This document shows, piece by piece, positions 1-6,441 of a stretch of DNA of 6,833 nt. The translations under genes were made by a program, and so were the position numbers. Location: the NCBI GenBank assembly GCA_023417975.1, contig JAEZDX010000202.1, forward strand, positions 1 to 6,833, in the 5' to 3' direction. The stretch comes from Bacillota bacterium (GTDB taxonomy: Bacteria > Bacillota > Clostridia > Clostridiales > Clostridiaceae). The notes under the pieces are model-generated. The model had not been told where the DNA came from, did no database searches, and saw only the letters and a program-made list of their open reading frames with translations. The first letter of the stretch is position 1. Each line of letters begins with the position of its first letter.

Positions 1-2
1 TC

Positions 3-1499
3 GGAGGGCAGTACAATCAGCTTATAGCAAGAAGAGTACGTGAATGTGGGATTTATTGCGAAATAGTACCTTACAGCTATTCTGTTGAGAAGATTTTAGA
101 GAAAAATCCTAAGGGTATAATATTTACAGGAGGACCTAACAGCGTTTTTGAAGAAGGTGCTCCAAGAGTAGAGAAAAGACTTTTTGAATTAAATATTCCC
201 ATACTTGGAATATGTTACGGCCATCAGCTTATAGGCTATATGCTTGATGGAAAGGTAACAAGTGCCGATAAGAGAGAATACGGAAAAACAACTATAGAAT
301 TATCCGATAACTGTGCGTTATTTGAAGGCATAGAGGAAAATCAGTGTTGGATGAGCCATACTTACTTTGTTTCAGAGGCTCCGGAAGGCTTTAAAACATC
401 AGCATCTACTTCACAGTGCCCCGTAGCTGCAATGTTTAATGAAGAGAAAAAAATATACGGCGTTCAGTTCCATCCTGAGGTTGAACATACTCCATTCGGC
501 AAAAAGATGCTGTCAAACTTCCTGTTTAACATATGCGGATTAAAGGGCGATTGGACAATGGCTTCCTTTGCTGAATCAAAAATAGCTGAAATAAAGGAAA
601 AGGTAGGAGATAAGAAGGTTATATGTGCTCTTTCCGGCGGAGTAGATTCTTCCGTAGCAGCAGTAATGGTTCATAAGGCAATCGGCAAACAGCTTACTTG
701 TATATTTGTTGACCATGGTCTGTTAAGAAAAGACGAAGGAGATCAGGTTGAAAAGATCTTCACGGAGCAGTTTGATTTAAATCTTATAAGAGTAAATGCT
801 CAGGATAGATTCCTAGGTAAGCTTAAAGGAGTTTCGGAGCCTGAGAAAAAGAGAAAAATAATCGGTGAAGAGTTTATAAGAGTATTTGAAGAGGAAGCAA
901 GAAAGCTTGGAGAGATAAACTTCCTTGTACAGGGAACTATTTATCCTGACGTGGTAGAAAGTGGTACGCATACCTCTGCTACTATAAAGAGCCACCATAA
1001 TGTTGGAGGACTGCCTGAAGACATGGATCTAAAGCTTATCGAGCCGTTAAGAGAATTGTTTAAGGATGAGGTAAGAGCAGTTGGAGAGGAGCTTGGAATT
1101 CCGCATAACCTTGTATGGAGACAGCCATTCCCGGGACCGGGTCTAGCTATAAGAGTACTTGGAGAAGTGACAGAAGAGAAGCTTCATATAACAAGAGAAG
1201 CAGATGCAATCTTCAGAGAAGAAGTTGCCAATGCAGGTTTGGAAGGAAAGATATGGCAGTACTTTGCATGTCTTCCTAATATTCAGTCCGTAGGAGTTAT
1301 GGGAGACGAAAGAACCTACTGTCATACAGTTGCTTTAAGAGCAGTAACTTCGTCAGACGGAATGACTTCCGACTGGGCTCACATACCATATGAAGTATTG
1401 GATTTAATCTCCAGAAGAATAGTTAACGAAGTTCAAGGAGTAAACAGAATTGTTTATGACGTAACTTCAAAGCCACCGGCAACTATTGAGTGGGAATAG
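3..1499 (+). CDS. guaA: GMP synthase (glutamine-hydrolysing), 5'-truncated
   Basis: Converts XMP to GMP with ATP and glutamine, the last step of de novo guanine nucleotide synthesis in the cytoplasm. The reading frame is open from the window edge (GGQYNQLIARRVRECG), so about 10-13 N-terminal residues are missing; 498 codons are present out of roughly 510 usual. The class I glutamine amidotransferase domain comes first. Its nucleophile Cys lies in GICYGHQ (Cys codon 213-215) and the His-Glu pair in FHPE (471-479). The ATP-pyrophosphatase domain follows, with the P-loop SGGVDSS (633-653). The C-terminal dimerisation domain includes RQPFPGPGLAIR and ends in the typical TSKPPATIEWE. All catalytic motifs are intact. 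The first ATG inside the window (240) is internal and is not the start. The upstream neighbour lies outside the window; a hairpin terminator follows. Confidence 0.97.
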   Translation, partial: GGQYNQLIARRVRECGIYCEIVPYSYSVEKILEKNPKGIIFTGGPNSVFEEGAPRVEKRLFELNIPILGICYGHQLIGYMLDGKVTSADKREYGKTTIELSDNCALFEGIEENQCWMSHTYFVSEAPEGFKTSASTSQCPVAAMFNEEKKIYGVQFHPEVEHTPFGKKMLSNFLFNICGLKGDWTMASFAESKIAEIKEKVGDKKVICALSGGVDSSVAAVMVHKAIGKQLTCIFVDHGLLRKDEGDQVEKIFTEQFDLNLIRVNAQDRFLGKLKGVSEPEKKRKIIGEEFIRVFEEEARKLGEINFLVQGTIYPDVVESGTHTSATIKSHHNVGGLPEDMDLKLIEPLRELFKDEVRAVGEELGIPHNLVWRQPFPGPGLAIRVLGEVTEEKLHITREADAIFREEVANAGLEGKIWQYFACLPNIQSVGVMGDERTYCHTVALRAVTSSDGMTSDWAHIPYEVLDLISRRIVNEVQGVNRIVYDVTSKPPATIEWE

Positions 1500-1546
1500 A
1501 GTTGTGATAAATTAAGGCTTTTAATTAGTTTGGTACTGATAATGTA

Positions 1547-1620
1547 CTACAAAGTAGGTTTTGATTTTATGGTAAATTACCTAATGTCAAAGCTTACTTT
1601 ATTTTTTGAATACTTTGTAG
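1547..1620. repeat. Perfect 10-bp inverted repeat CTACAAAGTA / TACTTTGTAG
   Basis: CTACAAAGTA at 1547-1556 is exactly reverse-complementary to TACTTTGTAG at 1611-1620. The left arm overlaps the left arm of the terminator-like stem at 1551-1564, so the two foldings exclude each other. It could be an alternative RNA fold at the guaA 3' end or the end repeats of a small degenerate element; no flanking target duplication was seen. Confidence 0.4.
1551..1607 (+). terminator. Probable rho-independent terminator after guaA
   Basis: Bases 1551-1564 (AAAGTAGGTTTTGA) pair with 1587-1600 (TCAAAGCTTACTTT) over 14 positions, two of them G-U. A short GGTA/TACC stem (1571-1574 with 1578-1581) lies in the loop, and ATTTTTT follows at 1601-1607. 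The stem is AU-rich and the loop long for a terminator. Position just behind guaA and before an independent promoter supports the call. Confidence 0.5.
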
Positions 1621-1697
1621 CTTGATTTTAATACTCGTAGGGTTACAAAGATGGTTAAAGCAAAAGAAGAGTTTAGCTACGAATAAAATGGTAAATA

Positions 1698-1726
1698 TAT
1701 ACAATTATCATCGGACATGCTATAAT
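1698..1726 (+). promoter_or_regulatory. Sigma-A type promoter of the secreted repeat protein
   Basis: A perfect -10 box TATAAT (1721-1726) lies 17 bp downstream of TATACA (1698-1703), which matches four of six positions of the -35 consensus TTGACA. Transcription would begin near 1733, giving a leader of about 50 nt. The ribosome binding site GGGAG (1769-1773) is 10 nt before the ATG at 1784. Confidence 0.6.
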
Positions 1727-1783
1727 TAATATGATATATGTAGGTTTATATAATAAATTTAATTTGAAGGGAGAATAGAAAAA

Positions 1784-2377
1784 ATGAAGTCTATGACTAA
1801 TATTTGCAAAAAAACTATGTATTTTATGCTAATATTTGTACTTATGCTAAGTGGTCTGAGTTTAACAGCACGTGCAGATGACGTGACAAAGACAGTAACC
1901 TATGAAAAGGCATATACCTTTGTAATCACTCCTTCACAATTTCCAACCTACATGTATTCAGCCTCATCATGTGTGCCTTCAACATATAATTATGATGATG
2001 GTCTTTATAAAGGAACCCTCAGTTTAAGTTATGCAGGATGTTCATCTCCAACACCTACAGGAAATCCTGTAGGAAGTATGTTACAGGTAACAATAACTGC
2101 AACATACTCTGGTACTGTTACTATTCGTTCGTCTAAAACAGTAACTTATGAAAAAGCATATACCTTTGTAATCACCCCTTCACAATTTCCAACCTATATG
2201 TATTCAGCTTCATCATGTGTACCCTCAACATATAATTATGATGATGGTCTTTATAAAGGAACCCTTAGTTTAAGTTATGCAGGATGTTCATCTCCAACAC
2301 CAACAGGAAATCCTGTAGGAAGTATGTTACAGGTAACAATAACTGCAACATATACCGGGACAGTTTATGAGAAATAG
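1784..2377 (+). CDS. Secreted protein with two tandem 77-residue repeats, function unknown
   Basis: A 197-residue protein that I cannot assign to a named family. Residues 1-31 form a Sec signal peptide: basic N-terminus with two Lys pairs nearby, hydrophobic core at about 11-28, and an A-R-A cleavage site with predicted cut before D32. The mature part is almost wholly two repeats, residues 36-112 and 118-194, running from KTVTYEKAYTFVITP to TATY(S/T)GTV. They share 76 of 77 residues and are joined by TIRSS. Each repeat has two Cys (SSCVPS and YAGCSS), which could form a disulphide, and many Tyr, Ser and Thr, which suggests a small beta-rich fold. No LPXTG sorting signal, transmembrane segment or catalytic motif is seen, so release outside the cell is likely. 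The style resembles repeat modules of uncharacterised exported Firmicutes proteins. It has its own promoter and terminator and is therefore monocistronic. Confidence 0.85.
   Translation: MKSMTNICKKTMYFMLIFVLMLSGLSLTARADDVTKTVTYEKAYTFVITPSQFPTYMYSASSCVPSTYNYDDGLYKGTLSLSYAGCSSPTPTGNPVGSMLQVTITATYSGTVTIRSSKTVTYEKAYTFVITPSQFPTYMYSASSCVPSTYNYDDGLYKGTLSLSYAGCSSPTPTGNPVGSMLQVTITATYTGTVYEK
1889..2119 (+). repeat. Tandem repeat copy 1 (231 bp) inside the secreted protein gene
   Basis: Encodes residues 36-112. It matches copy 2 at an offset of 246 bp, with 15 base differences in 231 (about 93.5% identity by my count). Thirteen of the 14 differing codons are synonymous. Confidence 0.95.
2135..2365 (+). 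repeat. Tandem repeat copy 2 (231 bp) inside the secreted protein gene
   Basis: Encodes residues 118-194. The only amino-acid change from copy 1 is Ser109 to Thr191 near the end of the unit (TCT to ACC). Copies are separated by a 15-bp spacer encoding TIRSS. Confidence 0.95.
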
Positions 2378-2414
2378 GTAATTATATATTATAAACCTAT
2401 ATATATTAAAAATT

Positions 2415-2460
2415 AGGGCTGAATCAGAATTTAACTTTGATTAGCCCTTTTATTTTGTTT
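2415..2460 (+). terminator. Rho-independent terminator after the secreted protein gene
   Basis: AGGGCT (2415-2420) pairs with AGCCCT (2443-2448). After a one-base bulge at 2421, AATCA (2422-2426) pairs with TGATT (2438-2442). The stem is followed by TTTATTTTGTTT. On the minus strand the stem is followed by AATTTTTAAT, so it may also stop transcription coming from the right, which fits the minus-strand gene remnant at 2580-2741. Confidence 0.85.
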
Positions 2461-2579
2461 AGATTCTATTTTGAATTTTTTAAGACATTTACCACTTTAT
2501 TAAGATTATTAATTTTATGAAATGAATGGACCATTATGGTAGAATTAACAAGGAGATTATCTATTAAGCATAAAGAAGG

Positions 2580-2741
2580 TTATTCAAGTTTATATTCTCT
2601 AAATTGCGTTTCTCCGTTTATATCCCCAAGTTCCTTTAAACTGCTTTGCAACTCATTTTTTTCATTATATAAATTAAATTGCTCCACCTTTGAAACAGAA
2701 TCAGAAACATACTTGCAAGCTTTTTGTCTGTTAAAACAAAT
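2580..2741 (-). pseudogene. Possible 3' remnant of a minus-strand gene
   Basis: Read on the minus strand, 53 codons run from just after an in-frame TAG (2742-2744) to a TAA at 2580-2582. The translation is protein-like: it is charged and helix-forming, with segments such as SKVEQFNLYNEKNELQSSL and ELGDINGETQFREYKLE before the stop. No ATG start exists in the open part, and the three minus-strand frames further upstream (2745-2805) are interrupted or featureless. I do not recognise the family. It could be the tail of a gene lost by deletion, or chance. The ends are only the limits of the open frame. Confidence 0.35.
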
Positions 2742-2751
2742 CTATGTAAGT

Positions 2752-2757
2752 TATACT
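2752..2757 (+). promoter_or_regulatory. Candidate -10 box for the WYL / WYL-RtcB operon
   Basis: TATACT lies 45 bp before the chosen start of the WYL gene and would give a leader of about 40 nt. The upstream partner is poor: TTAAAA at 2731-2736 with a 15-bp spacer, or TTGTCT at 2724-2729 with 22 bp. A weak -35 would suit a promoter needing an activator, but the call is tentative. Confidence 0.3.
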
Positions 2758-2785
2758 TTAAATAATGAGTTTAGGGGAACGAATC

Positions 2786-2796
2786 GAAGGGAGAGG
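2786..2796 (+). promoter_or_regulatory. Ribosome binding site that fixes the WYL regulator start
   Basis: GAAGGGAGAGG ends 6 nt before the ATG at 2803; its GGAG core (2790-2793) is 9 nt away. This is the only good Shine-Dalgarno site near any candidate start of this frame. It coincides with the point where the protein begins to look like a winged-helix domain. Confidence 0.7.
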
Positions 2797-2802
2797 CATT
2801 CA

Positions 2803-4092
2803 ATGTTCAATGATTTCATAAAACATTACAACATAATAAGGGCAATACTGAGAGATGTTTTTTTGTACGGATGCTTTTCCAGAGAAGATTTAGAAGGAAA
2901 AAGGAAGTTAAGTTCCAGAAAAGTAAGTTATGAAATAAGAAGAATACAGCAGTATGTTGAAGCCGAGTTTATAAGGACGGACAGAGACGGAAGAAATAAG
3001 CTTTTAGCGTTAACCTACGATGCTATAAGCAATACGGAAAACTTTTTAGTAAAAACTTATATGACAAAGAGTTTTACCAGGTCTGATTTGATATTATACT
3101 TTAATCTTCTAATGTTTCTAAATAATGAGGATAGACCTTGTTGTTTTAGAGAAATAGAAGAAGGCTTAATAGGGCAAGGGGTTTTATCTTACGATAACAT
3201 AAGCAGCAAGACTGTGGAAAGAAAGCTAGAGGAAATGTGCAATAAGCTTGGAATGCTAAAATGTGAAACGGTAAAAAGGATAAAGTACTATACAATAGCC
3301 GAGGATATTTTAAGCGAACTTGATAATAAGGAACTTGAGGAGTTGACCGCTGCGGTAGCTTTATTTAAGAACCTGATATTTCCCGTAACCGCAGGATATT
3401 ACTGTGAGCAGAGTTTAAAGGATTATGCACACTATGAAAGATATGTGAATTTAGAAGTAAAAGATTACTTTCAATATAAAAATCTGCATTTTCACCCGGT
3501 TATTGAAGAACATATTCTTTGGGAGTTAATAAAAGCTATACATAAAAGACAATATATTAAACTCAAATATAACTCTCCAAAGGCTATATATAAGGAAGCG
3601 GCGGAAGAAGCGTTAAGGCCTTATAAAATCCGTTATGATATCAACTGCGGAAGATTTTATTTAGTGTCTTTCGCAAAGCAGAACAGATGCGTGGTATCAA
3701 GACTTGACAGAATTGAAGAAGTAAAGGTTTATAAGGAAGCATACAAGGTGGAAAAACTTGAGAAGCTTTATAAAATGAATTTTAAGCATAGCTGGTCAAG
3801 TGTAAACTTAGCAGCTAGTAAAAGACCGGAGAAAATAAAGCTTGAAATAATAATAAGTGAGCCAAAGGAAAACTATATTATTGACAGAATAAGAAGCGAG
3901 GTTCAGCAATGTACTATAAACAGGGTAAGAGAAGGCTGCTATCACTTGGACATGCTTGTAAACGACAGCTTTGAAATGGTTCCATGGATAAGAAGCTATT
4001 CAGGCTACATAAGAGTTATTCAGGGAAGAGGGATAATCAATAAAGTTTCAGAGGACTGGAAGGAGATGCTTGAAAATTATGGAGCTCTTTGA
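2803..4092 (+). CDS. WYL-domain transcription regulator
   Basis: A 429-residue cytoplasmic protein with the layout of WYL regulators. Residues about 5-75 form an N-terminal helix-turn-helix/winged-helix region (ILRDVFLYGCFSREDL, then SSRKVSYEIRRIQQYV as a likely recognition segment). Residues about 95-170 look like a second winged helix (CCFREIEEGLIG, SSKTVERKLEEMCNKLG). The WYL ligand-sensing domain spans about 235-315, with RPYKIRYD, GRFYLVSF in place of the WYL triplet, and the conserved basic SRLDRI. A WCX-like C-terminal extension follows (about 343-412, SGYIRVIQGRG). Family members sense small molecules or nucleic acids and control stress, DNA-repair (PafBC) or phage-defence genes. The start at 2803 was chosen from its ribosome binding site, in preference to an in-frame ATG at 2536. 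The 3' end overlaps the next gene by 14 bp, so the two are co-transcribed and probably translationally coupled. Its likely target is its own operon, which is inference. Confidence 0.85.
   Translation: MFNDFIKHYNIIRAILRDVFLYGCFSREDLEGKRKLSSRKVSYEIRRIQQYVEAEFIRTDRDGRNKLLALTYDAISNTENFLVKTYMTKSFTRSDLILYFNLLMFLNNEDRPCCFREIEEGLIGQGVLSYDNISSKTVERKLEEMCNKLGMLKCETVKRIKYYTIAEDILSELDNKELEELTAAVALFKNLIFPVTAGYYCEQSLKDYAHYERYVNLEVKDYFQYKNLHFHPVIEEHILWELIKAIHKRQYIKLKYNSPKAIYKEAAEEALRPYKIRYDINCGRFYLVSFAKQNRCVVSRLDRIEEVKVYKEAYKVEKLEKLYKMNFKHSWSSVNLAASKRPEKIKLEIIISEPKENYIIDRIRSEVQQCTINRVREGCYHLDMLVNDSFEMVPWIRSYSGYIRVIQGRGIINKVSEDWKEMLENYGAL
4060..4065 (+). promoter_or_regulatory. Ribosome binding site of the WYL-RtcB gene, inside the WYL gene
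   Basis: AAGGAG lies 4 nt before an in-frame TTG (4070) and 13 nt before an ATG (4079), so neither spacing is ideal. I prefer the ATG. Either start overlaps the end of the WYL gene (stop 4090-4092), so ribosomes finishing that gene could restart here. Confidence 0.5.
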
Positions 4093-6340
4093 AGAGGTTA
4101 AAAACAGGTATATGCATATTGCATTTAAAGTTCTTAATGAATGCGAAAACGGGCTTTCACATAAGGATATCATTAAAATTGTAGAGGAAGAAGAATTTCA
4201 AGAAAAGATCATTGGAAATAACTTTCAGACCTTTGAGGGATTGCTTTTAAATCAGTACGCAGACCATGAAAATTTTAATATTTTAAAAGAGAAGGACGAG
4301 CTTTATTATCCAAATATAAAAGGGGATAGGAAACCGCCGGTCCCTGTGAGACTTACAGACTTGGAAAAGTCTTGGTTGATAAATATGCTTCAAGATAAAA
4401 GACTACGTGGTGTGATGAGTAATTCCACAATAGCAAAGCTGAAAAATGCGCTTAAGGATTATGATGCTCCTAAAATCAGTGACATTATAGAATTCACCAA
4501 TACATCAATGTTTCATGAATCCAATAATATGGAGCAATCTGAAGAAAACTTTAAAAGGCTGCTAAAGGCAATTGCAGAGGGAAAGGTAATAAAGTACTGC
4601 AATACAGACAGATACGGCAATATGTATTGTAATAAGAAGGCCCTTCCAATAAGGCTGGAATATTCTCTGAGAGATGGTCGTTTCAGAGTCTCTATGTATT
4701 CATTAGAGGAAAATAGATCTATAATGGCCAATATCGCCAATTTGACGGATATAGAAATAGATGAGGATGCAAGGCACCATATTAATAGAGAAGCTGTAAT
4801 AGAGCTCTTACATGAACAAAGATATTCTAAAGAACCTATAGTTTTGGAGGTAACAGACAAGAAGTCTGCTATGGAGAGGTGCTTTATGAGCTTTTCAGAG
4901 TTGGAGAGGTATTCAAGGTGCATTGAAAAGGATAAATATGAATTGAAGCTTTTTTATTATACTTTTGAAGAAGAGGACATAATCAGAAAAATATTGGCGT
5001 TAGGGCCATATGTTAAGGTAATATCTCCAGATGGAATTAAAGAAGATATAATAGGAAGAATTAAGCTGGCTCTTAAATTGAATGACTATGATATGGATAA
5101 AGAGGAGGGAAATGGAGTGATAGAACTAAAGGGAAAATATAATACTGCCAAGGTTTATACGGATAATTTGGAACCGGAAGTAATTGCCCAAGTAATTGAA
5201 CTATGTAATCAGGAGTTTTGCAAAGGCAGTAATATTGCAATAATGCCGGATACTCATGCAGGTAAAGGCTGTGTAATAGGCTTTACTGCGGATTTGGGAG
5301 ATAAGGTTATTCCAAATATTGTTGGTGTAGATATAGGCTGCGGAATGATAACAGTTGAACTTGGAAAGCTTAATATAGATTTGGAGAAAACCGATGAGGT
5401 TATACGCAAATGGATACCTTCCGGAAGGTGCGTTCGTGAAGGCAGAATAGTTAGGTTTCCAAAGCTTCAGGAATTATTCTGCTCCAGGGAATTGACTAAT
5501 ACAAAGAGAATTGAAAAAAGTATTGGCACACTTGGAGGGGGAAATCATTTCATTGAACTTGATAAAGATGATGAAGATAATGTTTACCTCGTAATTCACT
5601 CAGGCAGCAGAAACCTAGGTAAGCAAGTGGCAGAAATATATCAAAAGCTTGCTATTGATATCTGCTCAGGTAAGGAAGACTACTTGGAACAAAGAGATAA
5701 GCTTATAGAGGATTACAAAAAAGAAGGAAAAAGAAACCTTATACAGTCTGCCTTAAAAGAGCTTCAGGAAAAGTATGCTGATTTGGTTCCAAATTATCCA
5801 AAGGATTTGTGTTTTTTAACCGGCTCCTACAGGGAAAAGTATTTGCATGATATGGGAATTTGTCAGGAATATGCGGCACTAAACAGAGAAACTATGGCAG
5901 ATATCATACTAAATAAACTGCTGGGGAAAAAGCTAAGTGATTACAGCTATTTTCATACCGTGCACAATTATATAAATTTCAAGGATAATATAATAAGGAA
6001 GGGAAGTATTTCGGCCTATGAGGGTGAAAAGCTGCTAATCCCTGTGAATATGAGAGATGGAAGCATATTAGCCTTTGGAAAAGGAAATGCTGCTTGGAAT
6101 TATTCTGCTCCACATGGCGCAGGAAGGTTAATGAGCAGAACCAAGGCAAAAGAAAATCTCACATTAGAGGACTATCAAAAGTCTATGGAGGGAATTTATA
6201 CTACATCAGTTAATTACTCTACATTGGATGAAGCTCCAATGGCGTACAAGCCAATAGAAGAGATCCTAAATAATATTCAAGATACAGTAGAAATATATAA
6301 AGTTATAAAGCCAATATATAATTTTAAAGCAGGAGAATGA
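4079..6340 (+). CDS. rtcB: WYL-module / RtcB RNA ligase fusion protein
   Basis: 753 residues from the ATG at 4079 (756 from a TTG at 4070; numbering here uses 756). Residues 1-140 are helical, with a possible winged helix (GLSHKDIIKIVEEEE) and the VRLTDLEKSWLINMLQDKR segment seen in clostridial WYL regulators. Residues 158-232 are a degenerate WYL domain: ALPIRLEY and DGRFRVSMY keep the pattern, but the WYL triplet and the SRLDRI arginines are gone. Residues 255-337 resemble the C-terminal extension. Residues 350-756 are a complete RtcB ligase. Predicted metal ligands are D421 and C424 in GVDIGCGM, H493 in GGGNHF, H510 in HSGSRNLG and H632 in HNYI. The guanylate-accepting His is H682 in PHGAGRLMSRTKA. 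RtcB joins RNA 2',3'-cyclic phosphate or 3'-phosphate ends to 5'-OH ends using GTP and Mn2+. The ligase part alone is about E. coli RtcB size (408 residues), so the first 349 residues are extra. No archease or PrfH gene is visible in the window. A terminator follows. Confidence 0.9.
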   Translation: MELFEEVKNRYMHIAFKVLNECENGLSHKDIIKIVEEEEFQEKIIGNNFQTFEGLLLNQYADHENFNILKEKDELYYPNIKGDRKPPVPVRLTDLEKSWLINMLQDKRLRGVMSNSTIAKLKNALKDYDAPKISDIIEFTNTSMFHESNNMEQSEENFKRLLKAIAEGKVIKYCNTDRYGNMYCNKKALPIRLEYSLRDGRFRVSMYSLEENRSIMANIANLTDIEIDEDARHHINREAVIELLHEQRYSKEPIVLEVTDKKSAMERCFMSFSELERYSRCIEKDKYELKLFYYTFEEEDIIRKILALGPYVKVISPDGIKEDIIGRIKLALKLNDYDMDKEEGNGVIELKGKYNTAKVYTDNLEPEVIAQVIELCNQEFCKGSNIAIMPDTHAGKGCVIGFTADLGDKVIPNIVGVDIGCGMITVELGKLNIDLEKTDEVIRKWIPSGRCVREGRIVRFPKLQELFCSRELTNTKRIEKSIGTLGGGNHFIELDKDDEDNVYLVIHSGSRNLGKQVAEIYQKLAIDICSGKEDYLEQRDKLIEDYKKEGKRNLIQSALKELQEKYADLVPNYPKDLCFLTGSYREKYLHDMGICQEYAALNRETMADIILNKLLGKKLSDYSYFHTVHNYINFKDNIIRKGSISAYEGEKLLIPVNMRDGSILAFGKGNAAWNYSAPHGAGRLMSRTKAKENLTLEDYQKSMEGIYTTSVNYSTLDEAPMAYKPIEEILNNIQDTVEIYKVIKPIYNFKAGE
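5103..5119 (+). promoter_or_regulatory. Internal ribosome binding site and GTG start for free RtcB
   Basis: AGGAGG (5103-5108) stands 8 nt before GTG (5117-5119), which is in frame at codon 350, exactly where RtcB homology begins (VIELKGKYNTAKV). Initiation here would give a free 407-residue ligase. The signal lies in the linker DMDKEEGNG between the WYL module and RtcB. Whether it is used is inference; it could also be the relic of a formerly separate rtcB gene. Confidence 0.55.
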
Positions 6341-6350
6341 GAAATAAGAG

Positions 6351-6378
6351 GAGTTAAGAAAAAACTTGACTCTTTTTT
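6351..6378 (+). terminator. Rho-independent terminator after the WYL-RtcB gene
   Basis: GAGTTAAG (6351-6358) pairs with CTTGACTC (6365-6372) over 8 bp with one G-U, around a six-A loop, followed by TTTTTT (6373-6378). It sits 10 bp after the stop codon and separates the operon from the lipoprotein gene. Confidence 0.85.
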
Positions 6379-6441
6379 GTTTTATATTGGCAAATAATCA
6401 AAAATAATGTTGAACAAGCTTGCTCATTATAGTTAATATAT

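Larger units (their letters stand above)
2378..2802. other. 425-bp intergenic region: terminator, gene remnant, weak promoter
   Basis: The gap between the secreted protein gene and the WYL regulator holds the terminator at 2415-2460, AT-rich sequence with no clear signal at about 2461-2579, a probable minus-strand coding remnant at 2580-2741, and a promoter candidate at about 2752. The plus strand is also open in the WYL frame from an ATG at 2536. That 89-codon stretch translates to Ser/Leu/Phe/Cys-rich sequence with no domain character, has no good ribosome binding site, and reads as the antisense shadow of the remnant. I therefore leave it out of the WYL gene. Confidence 0.6.

Noticed and set aside
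240..1499. guaA starting at the ATG at 240
   Set aside because: The frame is open to the window edge and encodes the conserved GMP synthase N-terminus, including the catalytic Cys at 213-215, so 240 is internal.
1650..1685. Eleven-codon plus-strand frame (MVKAKEEFSYE) between guaA and the secreted protein gene
   Set aside because: It has no ribosome binding site and is too short to support as a gene.
1631..1685. Inverted repeat CTCGTAG / CTACGAA with a 36-nt loop
   Set aside because: Only six contiguous pairs, a large loop and no T-run; not distinguishable from chance.
1500..1783. Riboswitch, T-box or CRISPR in the intergenic gaps
   Set aside because: I saw no conserved aptamer cores, T-box bulge sequence, or regularly spaced direct repeats with unique spacers in any gap of the window.
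2536..2802. In-frame ATG at 2536 extending the WYL regulator by 89 residues
   Set aside because: The extension has low-complexity Ser/Leu/Phe/Cys-rich sequence without domain features, and the only strong ribosome binding site serves the ATG at 2803, where winged-helix similarity begins.
4513..4923. Minus-strand open frame of 136 codons within the WYL-RtcB gene
   Set aside because: It lies wholly antisense to a well-supported coding region and translates to Ser/Leu-rich sequence typical of a shadow frame.
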